A stretch of DNA of 64,000 bases from Flavobacterium algicola (GCF_022399565.1 NZ_JAJTUT010000002.1:558001-622000), one strand, 5' to 3'; positions 8,032-16,100 are shown, numbered from the stretch's first letter. The notes: a model not told the origin generated them from the letters alone. Numbers and translations are program-made.

Positions 8032-8487
8032 TTATTCTTTAATCGGAAAGTACATTTTGCCTGGAATTTTGATTATTCTTTTTCCGTATGGAATTTTAAT
8101 CAGGAGTTCTAATTCATTATCATTTATTGATTTTGGGATAAAGTCATAGTTAAATCTAGTTTGGTTATTTTCTCCAATTTTTATTTCTTTTGTGCCTTCA
8201 ATTTTAAAAATTTCATATTTTGGCAATTTTCTATTAAAAGTTTGTAGAAGCATAACAATATTATTTTTCTTTCCAACTTTCACTACTTGTTCGTCTGAAA
8301 TCCCAATTAAAATTTGAGAGAATAGAAATTCTTCTTCAATATTTGATAAAGAATCTTTTAACTGTTTGTTTTGTCTTTCAAGTTTATCAATTTTAGTCAA
8401 TAAATTTTGTAATTCTTTTGGTTTCTCTTCTGAATTTTTACATCCCATCGAAATTATAAACAAAGAAATAAAAAGTAATTTTCTCAT
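8032..8487 (-). CDS. Cassette 4: lipoprotein with coiled coil, unknown function
   Basis: 151 residues. The N-terminus is a lipoprotein signal (Leu-Phe-Ile-Ile-Ser-Met-Gly-Cys, lipidated Cys at about 16). A coiled coil follows at about 28-50 (Leu-Leu-Thr-Lys-Ile-Asp-Lys-Leu-Glu-Arg-Gln-Asn-Lys-Gln-Leu), then a beta-rich domain. It should sit in the periplasm or at the outer membrane. No family is recognised. Cassette 8020-8555 has ends complementary over 15 bases with two G/A differences (GTTGGC-GTA-TTTA). The stop codon is 10 bases from the cassette edge. Confidence 0.65.
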   Translation of the reverse strand: MRKLLFISLFIISMGCKNSEEKPKELQNLLTKIDKLERQNKQLKDSLSNIEEEFLFSQILIGISDEQVVKVGKKNNIVMLLQTFNRKLPKYEIFKIEGTKEIKIGENNQTRFNYDFIPKSINDNELELLIKIPYGKRIIKIPGKMYFPIKE

Positions 8488-8552
8488 ATTTTATTGTAAT
8501 ATATATCTTGTTTTGTGCACTATATTTCTGATTCTGCGGTTAAATTACTGCC

Positions 8553-8677
8553 AACGTTCCGCCGCTTCTCGTCAGTTGCGAACTTCGGATTTTTTTATTT
8601 TCCGTTAAAGATAAAAATTCTTGCGAAACGTGAATGTGAACTTACCACAAAATTCGCAATTGCGAGAAACGGCTGTT
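8553..8677. repeat. attC-like site, type C
   Basis: 125 bp. The outer stem GCCGCTTCTCG...GTTGCGAACTT pairs with AAATTCGCAATTGCGAGAAACGGC. The inner part is TTATTTTCCGTTAAAGATAAAAA. A diverged relative of this type lies at 50.5 kb. It joins the GTTGGC and GTTACCGGTA cassettes. Confidence 0.75.
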
Positions 8678-8687
8678 ACCGGTAGTG

Positions 8688-9350
8688 CTATATGATTTTT
8701 CGCAATGTCAAAACATCGATTTTCTCACCATTATTTTCAATACTTATGGCTCTACAACGCTTATCAGCAGGATTTTCTACAACAGAAAGTTCTTCCATTT
8801 GGACTTCAGTAATATGTCTGCAGCAAAGTTCGCCATTATATAATTTACCTTTAAAGTGATTACAATTGCCATAATCTAATTTACATATAGAACAGTGGCT
8901 TTCTTTTACAATTCCACCATAACTATGAAACATCATTTTAGGAAATAAAGTTTTCTGATAGTCAATCAATCTATTTAAATAATTTTGCAAATGATCTTGA
9001 TCAAAAGGATAATTTCTAATAACAGTTCCCAAATTGTATTCACATGTAATAAGAATATCCCAAGCTTCTGCCATTCTATCTTCTTTCAGTGAAACTAGCA
9101 TTTTTAATTCGAGTTGAATAATTTCAGCAAGTGTAAATAAACAATAAGCTAAGTTTGCATCATTCTCATAATTGTGTTCGGAAAACTCCTTTTTAGCTTT
9201 AGATATTTTCTCTAAGTACAAATCTAAATTTTTAATTTCTTCTTTCTGAATTTCAATTGCAACAGCAAAAATGGCTTTTCGCTGTGCCTCAAGCATAGTT
9301 TCATTAAATTCGAAAAGCAAATTATTTGGATTGGTAAAATATGGATTCAT
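8688..9350 (-). CDS. Cassette 3, second gene: Cys/His-rich C-terminal domain protein
   Basis: 220 residues. About 150 residues of helical sequence without a signal peptide are followed by a cluster Cys-Ser-Ile-Cys-x5-Cys-Asn-His and then Cys-Cys-Arg-His, a plausible zinc site (residues about 153-180). I do not recognise the family, so a cytosolic role is all that can be inferred. It overlaps the preceding gene by one base in TAATG, which implies translational coupling, and the two travel in one cassette (8675-9859). The stop codon is 11 bases from the cassette edge. Confidence 0.65.
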   Translation of the reverse strand: MNPYFTNPNNLLFEFNETMLEAQRKAIFAVAIEIQKEEIKNLDLYLEKISKAKKEFSEHNYENDANLAYCLFTLAEIIQLELKMLVSLKEDRMAEAWDILITCEYNLGTVIRNYPFDQDHLQNYLNRLIDYQKTLFPKMMFHSYGGIVKESHCSICKLDYGNCNHFKGKLYNGELCCRHITEVQMEELSVVENPADKRCRAISIENNGEKIDVLTLRKII

Positions 9351-9823
9351 TACAATGACTTTATTATTTCATTTAATTGACTTAAGCCGTCCGCATTTCC
9401 ATCATAATTGATCTTTTTAATAGTTTTGTTTTTCTTAGTTTCAACGTAAATTTCAAGCTTTACGTTTTTACTACCAGTTTTTCCTTTAAAATGGTCATAA
9501 ATATAATTTGAGATAAGATTTAAAGCAATAGAAACTAAATCTGGATTTTGAGTAAGTAAAGAAAGACTGATGAACACTGCTGGTCCATAAAAATCTGCGG
9601 ACTTTCTATTATAAGAGTTTGTAATTGAAATTAGCTCCGCAGTTTCAATTGAATTTAATCGCAATAATTTTCTTAAGTCAACTGTAGAATCTGCAAAAAA
9701 GAATTCATTATTGGATTGTGCCAATTCAATATTTTCTGGAAGAAAGGTAATAGCCTCAGGCTTGCTTAAATTAAATTCAGTGAATTTTTCAAGTAGAGGA
9801 GAATCTTCAATTGTATAGTTCAT
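9350..9823 (-). CDS. Cassette 3, first gene: unknown cytosolic protein
   Basis: 157 residues, no signal peptide. The middle region has a hydrophobic helix pair (Ala-Val-Phe-Ile-Ser-Leu-Ser-Leu-Leu ... Val-Ser-Ile-Ala-Leu-Asn-Leu-Ile), followed by a strand Val-Lys-Leu-Glu-Ile-Tyr-Val-Glu-Thr. It is the upstream partner of 8688-9350 (stop and start share one base). Two soluble, coupled proteins in one mobile unit would suit a toxin/antitoxin, effector/immunity or defence pair, but nothing in either sequence demonstrates this. Cassette ends are GTTACCGGTA then G/A then TG on both sides. Confidence 0.6.
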   Translation of the reverse strand: MNYTIEDSPLLEKFTEFNLSKPEAITFLPENIELAQSNNEFFFADSTVDLRKLLRLNSIETAELISITNSYNRKSADFYGPAVFISLSLLTQNPDLVSIALNLISNYIYDHFKGKTGSKNVKLEIYVETKKNKTIKKINYDGNADGLSQLNEIIKSL

Positions 9824-9856
9824 TTTTTATAGGGATTATGTCGAATCATTACCGGT

Positions 9857-9972
9857 AACGTTTTGCTGCTTTGAGATGGCTGGAAGTTCGTAACCGCCTA
9901 ATTTTTGGCTTAACGAAAACTTGATGCGGAACGATAATTCCACTAAATTCCAGTTATATCAAAACAGCTGTT
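9857..9972. repeat. attC-like site, type A
   Basis: 116 bp with variants TAACCGCCTAATTTTTGG in the loop and TTCCAGTTATATCAAAACAGC in the right arm. It joins the GTTACCGGTA and GTTGTGCG cassettes. Confidence 0.75.
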
Positions 9973-9987
9973 GTGCGTTCGGCTTTT

Positions 9988-10536
9988 TTAAGGTAATAAA
10001 AATAACCTCCAATTATGCCAATATTCATCATAGTTTTCTTTAAAACTTAAAAGTTCATCTGAAAGAGGTAAATCTAATAATTTTGCATTTTCATTGTATT
10101 CATTTTCAGTATAAAATTCTTCTAATTTGTCTTTATCAGAATTATATATAAAATGAAAGTTATTGTATTTTCCGCAAACAATTTCATCAATAATTTTAAA
10201 TTCCTTCGCTTGTAGATTACTTCTGTCTTTTGTTTCTACATCATCTATCGTCGACTCTTCGGTCCAATCTACATTACTAACTGCTTTTGAAAAACTAATT
10301 GGAATTCTCGCACTATCTCCTAAACCGTGATTACCATAAGGCGTAAACATATAAAATAAAAGTAAAAGACAAGTAAATATCCAAATTGATTTTTTCGTTT
10401 TGAATATTTTTTTGCACCATTCAGGTTTCTTTTTTGCTGGAATTTCTTTGAAAATAAAATACAAAATAGTTGAATAAATCCAACCTAAAATTGATATTTT
10501 GATAAGTTCAAATATAAAGTGAAATAATGATGCCAT
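9988..10536 (-). CDS. Cassette 2: two-helix membrane protein of unknown function
   Basis: 182 residues. Hydrophobic helices lie at about 8-28 and 49-66, with a Lys-rich loop between them (Lys-Lys-Lys-Pro-Glu-Trp-Cys-Lys-Lys). An acidic domain of about 115 residues follows, probably on the other side of the membrane. No known family. Cassette 9970-10585 begins GTTGTGCGTTCGG and ends with the complement of GTTGTGCGTCAG. The neighbouring cassette 1 has almost the same ends, so the two could have entered as one block or be descendants of a duplication of the edge sequence. Confidence 0.6.
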   Translation of the reverse strand: MASLFHFIFELIKISILGWIYSTILYFIFKEIPAKKKPEWCKKIFKTKKSIWIFTCLLLLFYMFTPYGNHGLGDSARIPISFSKAVSNVDWTEESTIDDVETKDRSNLQAKEFKIIDEIVCGKYNNFHFIYNSDKDKLEEFYTENEYNENAKLLDLPLSDELLSFKENYDEYWHNWRLFLLP

Positions 10537-10582
10537 TTAGTAAATTATTAAGTCTTCTATTCGTTTCTACCAAGCTGACGCA

Positions 10583-10706
10583 CAACGTGTCGCGGCTTGC
10601 AGAAGTGGCGAACTTCGTAACCGATTATTTTCGGCTAAGATAAATTTTCTTGCGAAAGATAAATGTCAATTTACCTCATATTTCGCCATTTTTGCAAACC
10701 GCTGTT
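10583..10706. repeat. attC-like site, type D
   Basis: 124 bp. Outer stem GCGGCTTGCAGAAGTGGCGAA against TTTCGCCATTTTTGCAAACCGC; inner TTATTTTCGGCTAAGATAAATTTT. It is the same type as the interrupted site at 3392. It joins cassettes 1 and 2, both with GTTGTGCG ends. Confidence 0.75.
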
Positions 10707-10720
10707 GTGCGTTCGGTTTT

Positions 10721-11500
10721 TTATGCACTTCCACTTATATTTAATTCTGAATAGTTGTGTTTTGTTAAATTCACTTTTAGATTTATATTACAATTTCCGC
10801 CGTCGTGCATTCGTATTATCGAATATTTATAATTGTCTTTTTCGTATTTATTTTTGCAATAACAACTTACCCAAACTTCAATTTCTTGTTTTGGATTTAT
10901 CACAACAATACATTGTTTTACGTAATTATTTATATCTTTTAGTTTTGTATTATTTTCCACAAAACATTTCTTCAATATTATATCTAATTCTTCTAATTCA
11001 TTTTGTTTTAAATCATATGCTTTTATTGTTTTTGGCTTATAACCATAATAAATGTTACTATAATATTTTTCATCGAATGTGAAAATTGCATAATCTTTAA
11101 TTTCGTCAAATTTCAAACTATTTTTTGACTTTAACTTATTTCTCTTTATTTCGATTTTCAGCGGAAATTCTCCATCAACTAATTCGACAAAATTATTTTT
11201 AATAACCGCTTTTGTTGAGTAATTCGCTTTGAAGTCAGATGGAAAAAAGTTTATGGTATCATTTATTATTTTGAAAAAACCATTGAATTTCTCGGTCTTT
11301 TCATAATTTGGGCTTGTTTCGTAACGTACACAAGTGTAAGAACTGTCAGAATATATTTTTAGATTTATTTTACCAAATATTCCATAATCGTTTTCAGCAA
11401 AAATTTGCTCAATTTTTGTTTCTTTTACAATTTTAGTTTTTTCTCTTTTACAATTTAAGAATAGAGTTAAAATTAAAATATATAGAATTTTGTTTTTCAT
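10721..11500 (-). CDS. Cassette 1 (array head): lipoprotein of unknown function
   Basis: I choose ATG 11500 as start (259 residues), because it begins a lipoprotein signal (Met-Lys-Asn-Lys-Ile-Leu-Tyr ... Leu-Thr-Leu-Phe-Leu-Asn-Cys). The in-frame Met 21 codons upstream would hide it. The mature protein is Lys-rich with beta-strand character and two conserved-looking segments (Phe-Thr-Cys/Thr-Cys-Val-Arg-Tyr; Trp-Val-Ser-Cys-Tyr-Cys). No family is recognised. It is the first gene after the leader/attI-like site and its candidate promoter, the position that is best expressed in integrons. Cassette 10704-11566. Confidence 0.6.
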   Translation of the reverse strand: MKNKILYILILTLFLNCKREKTKIVKETKIEQIFAENDYGIFGKINLKIYSDSSYTCVRYETSPNYEKTEKFNGFFKIINDTINFFPSDFKANYSTKAVIKNNFVELVDGEFPLKIEIKRNKLKSKNSLKFDEIKDYAIFTFDEKYYSNIYYGYKPKTIKAYDLKQNELEELDIILKKCFVENNTKLKDINNYVKQCIVVINPKQEIEVWVSCYCKNKYEKDNYKYSIIRMHDGGNCNINLKVNLTKHNYSELNISGSA

Positions 11501-11563
11501 TTTTCTTTCGATGTTCTTTCGATGATCTTTTGGTTTTCTATGCGTTCCACTAAACTGACGCAC

Positions 11564-11640
11564 AACTAGTATATATGCGAAATAAACCTTCGCATAGCCA
11601 CCCGAAATTGGGTGTATAAGCGAAGGTTTGTTTCGCTTTT
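11564..11640 (-). other. attI-like insertion point and leader hairpin at the array head
   Basis: Cassette 1 ends in AAC at 11564-11566, directly followed by TAGTATATATG. Next comes a long hairpin: GCGAAATAAACCTTCGC (11577-11593) pairs with GCGAAGGTTTGTTTCGC (11620-11636) with one mismatch, and CACCC/GGGTG form an inner stem. On the coding strand the junction reads CATATATACTAG|TT. The same junction, with CATATCTACTAG|TT and its own hairpin, occurs at 54.2 kb. The position between recombinase and first cassette, and the conservation between the two arrays, argue for an attI-like recipient site. The hairpin would also lie in the leader of any transcript from the promoter upstream of it, or could terminate recombinase transcripts. 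Confidence 0.6.
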
Positions 11641-11650
11641 ATTTGTGTTT

Positions 11651-11684
11651 CAAATATAGATAATTAAACTTACAAATCATCAAA
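11651..11684 (-). promoter_or_regulatory. Candidate outward promoter (Pc-like) for the cassette array
   Basis: On the minus strand, TATATTTG (11658-11651) matches the Bacteroidetes -7 consensus TAnnTTTG exactly. TTTG boxes lie 14 nt (11676-11673) and 22 nt (11684-11681) upstream. The segment overlaps the last codons and stop of the recombinase. The block TTTGTAAG, 10 nt, TATATTTGAAA is repeated with identical spacing at the second platform near 54.26 kb. It points into cassette 1. Confidence 0.55.
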
Positions 11685-12767
11685 GGGACTTTTTATTTGT
11701 TGCAAACTCTTGGTGCTTACATGTGTATAAATTTACTCATTTTTCAACATTTTTTTTTTAGGTATTCCTGAACCTCATACTTCGGTTTCAGTGGTTTTGC
11801 TGCTATTATGTCCTAGCAATTCTTGAATGTATCTCAAATCTGTACCACTTTCGAGTAAATGGGTGGCGTAACTGTGGCGCAACCAGTGTAAGGTTACTGG
11901 TTTTTTTATCTCTGTTTTTACTAGAGCTTGCTTTAAAATAAGTTGTAAACTTCTCGCGTCATAGGCTTTTCCTACGGTTTGACCTTCAAACAGAAATTCT
12001 TTGGGTTTGCAGGTTTTGTAATATTCACGTAGCAATTCTAAGATCTTTGGGCTCAAAGGAACTATGCGATCTTTTTTGCCTTTTGAATTTTTAAGCAAAA
12101 CAATGTTGCGCTTGGAATCGATATCCAGCGGTTTTAAAGCAAGTAGCTCACCGCACCGCAATCCGCAGCTGTAAATGACCGAAAGCATGGTTTTGTGTTT
12201 GATGTTGCTATGTGCATCCAAAATTAATTTCACTTCCTCTTTACTCAGTACATTGGGTAGTACTTTGGCACGTTTTGGGCGGTGAATTTTATCGATAAAA
12301 ATTTTGGTATCTCTGATGGTCTGAAAAAAAAGTTTAATTGCATTGACGGTCTGATTTTGATAAGAAGCAGATAGTTTAATTTTTAGAATGTGGTCATTAT
12401 TGTAGATAATGATGTCGTCATTGGTTATTTCTGCAATTGGTTTTTCTCGGTAAAACACCAAAAATGATTTTAGAGCATCGCTGTAGGTGGAAACGGTACT
12501 TTCGCTATACCGCTTAGAACGTAAAAATTGTTTGAATTTTTCAATTTGTATAACACCTTCCCCTGAGGGCAAAGAGTGATTAAGCAACGTTATTTTGAAT
12601 CTATTCCGGTTTTCTTCTGTATCTGGTAGATGCCAAGCAATTAATGACTGGCTCCAGCGCGCTCCTTCTATTTGTTTGATGCGTGCAATTAAATCAATGT
12701 CTTTTTCGAAATATACAGCAATTCTAGTGTCACTTTTATATTTAATTAATTTGGCTGTCCACTTCAT
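11670..12767 (-). pseudogene. Tyrosine recombinase of the cassette array, interrupted before the catalytic Tyr
   Basis: From ATG 12767 the frame encodes 330 residues and stops at 11775. It has an N-terminal domain of about 75 residues, a SAM-like core-binding domain (about 75-160), and a catalytic domain with Arg in Gly-Leu-Arg-Cys-Gly-Glu, Lys in Lys-Gly-Lys-Lys-Asp-Arg, and His-x-x-Arg-His (LHWLRHSYATHLLESG) plus Leu-Leu-Gly-His. It breaks off after Lys-Thr-Thr-Glu. Exactly 54 bases later, in the same frame, the expected end follows: Ile-Tyr-Thr-His-Val-Ser ... Ser-Pro-Phe-Asp-Asp-Leu-stop (11732-11670), with the catalytic Tyr codon at 11729-11727. The 54-bp insert (11786-11733) contains two stops (TGA, TAA). 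The uninterrupted protein would be about 346 residues. It lacks the IntI-specific insertion between the Lys and His-x-x-Arg motifs, so it belongs to the Xer-like class. It is transcribed towards the cassettes. Confidence 0.85.
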
Positions 12768-12834
12768 AATTGCTAAGTTTTATATTTTAAAGATAATTAT
12801 TTATTGATTTGAAATTGTTTTAATTTTTGACTTA

Positions 12835-12985
12835 CGTGAGGGATAGCAGTGGAAAGCCCGGAAAGAAGTGTAGCGGTAGCGAAACTTATTGAGGACTTGT
12901 AATGTATAGCCCGACAGCATTCTTAAAATGAGCTACTATGTGCAATGAAGATAGCTCATTTTAAGAATGGTGGCACGCCCAAAAG
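12835..12985 (+). ncRNA. Conserved Flavobacterium-type structured intergenic element
   Basis: It contains GAGGGATAGCAGTGGAAAGCCC, split here by a short variable hairpin, then GGACTTGTAATGTATAGCCCGACAGC and a long perfect hairpin (ATTCTTAAAATGAGCTA against TAGCTCATTTTAAGAAT), ending GGCACGCCC. Motifs of this type (GATAG-AGTGGAAA ... GCGxATAGC) recur between genes in flavobacterial genomes and may correspond to the Flavo-1 RNA motif. I cannot verify that assignment. Related copies lie at 54.4 and 54.65 kb. Confidence 0.45.
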
Positions 12986-13061
12986 AAACCAGCATAGAAA
13001 GTGCTTTTGAAGCTTAATTTTGGATTAAATTAACAAATGGGCATCAAACAAACCGAACATT

Positions 13062-13093
13062 TTTGAGTACTTTTGTCGGACTTTTTAAATTTA
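13062..13093 (+). promoter_or_regulatory. Candidate promoter of ccsBA
   Basis: TTTG at 13062-13065, a 20-nt spacer and TAAATTTA at 13086-13093 (7 of 8 matches to TAnnTTTG) lie 16 bases before the start codon. Confidence 0.5.
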
Positions 13094-13109
13094 ATATATA
13101 CCCTGAAAA

Positions 13110-16100
13110 ATGGATAAAAAAATTATCTCTATTTTGTTTTCCACCCGATTGATGGCGGTGCTTTTCTTAACTTTTGCTATTGCTATGGGTGCCGGAACTT
13201 TTATTGAAAGTAAATACAATACCGATACTGCCCGAATTATGATCTATAACAGCTGGTGGTTTGAAGCAATCATGGTTTTTTTCTTGATTAATTTTGCCGG
13301 AAACATCAAACGTTACCAGTTGTGGAAAAAAGAAAAGTGGGCTACTCTGATTCTTCATTTGTCTTTTGTTTTTATCCTTTTGGGTGCTTTTGTAACACGT
13401 TACATAAGTTATGAGGGTGTAATGCCGATACGTGAGGGTGCTGCTGAAAATCAGTTTTACTCAGATAAGACGTTCTTGACTGTTTTTGTTGATGGGGAGT
13501 ACAAAGGGGAGATGAAACGTAGGGTTTTTGATCAATCGATTCTTCTTTCACCAGCTACTAGCAATGATTTTTCGCTTTCGGGTAAATTTGGAGAAACTCC
13601 TTTTGAGGTAGAATACCAAGATTTTATAATGGATGCCACCGAATATATTAAGGAAGACAACAGCGGAATTTTGTACATGAAAATTGTCGAGGCTGGTGAT
13701 GGTGGTCGTCATGAGCACTTTTTGAAGGAGGGTGAAGTACAAAATATACACAACGTTTTATTCTCACTAAACAATCCTACTGATGGAGCTATAAATATAA
13801 ATACCACGGGTAAAGAGTTTACAATTCAGACTCCTTTTGAAGGTAATTTTATGCGTATGGCAGATAAATTTGAGGGTAAAGTTACCAAGGATGATGTGCA
13901 ACCCTTGATGATGCGTTCTTTGTATAGTATTGGTGAGATGCGTTTTGTACTACCAGATATGCCTGTAAAAGGGATTATTGCCTATGAGTCTAAAAATGAT
14001 TACAAAGCAAAAGGGGGTGACAATGCTTTGATTGTAAAAGTAAAAGCTGACGGACAAGAAAAGGAAGTGACTCTTACTGGATCTAAAGGTAAAATAGGGG
14101 AACCAAAAACAGTTAAGATTGGAGATAAGGAATATAGCTTATTCTATGGTAGTAAGGCATACGTATTACCTTTTAAAATAAAATTAAATGACTTTATTGC
14201 TAAGAAATATCCTGGAACAGAGAAGAGTTATTCTTCTTTTGAAAGTCTTGTAACCGTACAAGATACAGAAACTTTTGACGCCCATATTTTTATGAATAAT
14301 GTATTGGATCATAATGGCTACCGATTTTTTCAGTCATCATTTGACCCTGATGAAAAAGGAACGGTATTGTCTGTTAATCATGATTTTTGGGGTACAAACA
14401 TTACCTATTTCGGATACTTTTTGTTGTACTTTGCTATGATGGCGATTATGTTTACCAAATATTCTCGTTTTGCAGATGTAAAACGTAAACTTGAAGTAGT
14501 AAAAATGAAGAAATCAAAATTGATCACTTTACTTGTGGTGTTATTGAGTTTTAATGGTTTTGCTCAAACGCATGACCATGACCACGAGCATGATCATGAT
14601 CACGAACACGAACAGACTGAAAATAGTCTAAGTGCCCACGTGGAGCGATCTCCTACGGCAAAGGAACTAGATTCTTTGCTTAATAAATTTAAAGTTTCTC
14701 CTGAGCATGCAGCAAAATTTGGACGTTTGATTGTTCAGGATGCTGGTGGAAGAATGAAACCTATCAATACATTTTCGTCAGAGTTATTGAGAAAGGTGAG
14801 TCAGTCCAATGATTATAACGGAATGAATTCTGACCAGGTATTTTTATCGATGTCTCAGTATGCAAAATTATGGATTGAGGTGCCTATAATTTATTTGAAA
14901 TTGGGTAATGATAGTATTCGAAAAATAATAGGTATTGATTCAAAACAGAAATACGCACCTTTTATTAAATTTTTTGATGCTAAAGGAAATTATAAATTAT
15001 CTCCCTATTTGGATGGCGCTTACAAGGCGGCCAATCCTAATCAATTTGATCAAGACTTTATCGCGGCAGATAAAAGGGTTAATTTAATGGAATCGGCTTT
15101 GAGTGGTTCTATTATGAAAATCTTCCCGATTCCAAATGATGCCAACAACAAATGGATTTCGTATTTGGAAACAGAGAATTCTGGATTAAAAGGGATGGAT
15201 TCTACTTATACCAAAAGTATTTTACCACTTTATTTTGGTTCTTTGAATAATGCTTCGGTTACAAATGACTATAAAAATGCAGATGATTTATTGGAAAGCT
15301 TACATGGTTTTCAACGTAAATTTGGTGAGAAAGTAATGCCATCTGAGGGGAAAATTGATACTGAAATTTTATATAACAAATACGATATTTTTCAGAAACT
15401 TTTTAACTGGTATATCCTTGCAGCGCTTTTAATGTTCGTATTTACAATTATGCAAATATTCAAAGATCGGAAGTTCTTAACAATTGCGGTAAACACAATG
15501 CATGTTATTATTGGTTTATTATTTGCTTTGCATACTGTCGGTCTGATAGCGCGCTGGTACGTCTCTGGTCATGCACCTTGGAGTAATGCTTACGAATCCA
15601 TTATTTACATTGCGTGGGCAACCATGTTTTTTGGATTGGCATTTGATAGCAAGTCAAAACTTACCGTTGCTTCATCTGCTTTTGTTACGGCTATGATTTT
15701 GTGGGCATCTAGCCTTAACTGGATCGATCCAGAAATTGCTAATCTACAACCTGTACTTAATTCTTATTGGTTAATGATTCACGTCGCTGTGATTGTGGCG
15801 AGTTATGGCCCTTTTACTTTGGGAATGATTTTAGGATTTGTCTCTTTACTTTTGATCTTTTTTACCAATGACAAGAACAAAGCTAAGATGGACTTAAATA
15901 TTCAGGAGATTACCTATATCAACGAGTTAGCTTTAACAGTTGGATTGATCATGCTAACAATTGGAAACTTTCTTGGAGGTCAATGGGCCAACGAAAGCTG
16001 GGGTCGCTACTGGGGTTGGGATCCAAAAGAAACTTGGGCTTTGATAAGTATCATGGTTTATGCCTTTGTCATACATGCTCGTTTTGTACCATCATTACGT

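Noticed and set aside
3392..10706. Repeats as plain transcription terminators
   Set aside because: They lack a T run after the stem, are far too long, and are tied to cassette-specific flanking inverted repeats.
3380..11640. CRISPR array as explanation of the regularly spaced repeats
   Set aside because: Repeats are 116-125 bp and palindromic, spacers are whole genes of 0.4-1.2 kb, and there are no cas genes.
11775..12767. Recombinase as a complete 330-residue gene
   Set aside because: It ends before the catalytic tyrosine, and the missing C-terminus is found in frame 54 bases further on.
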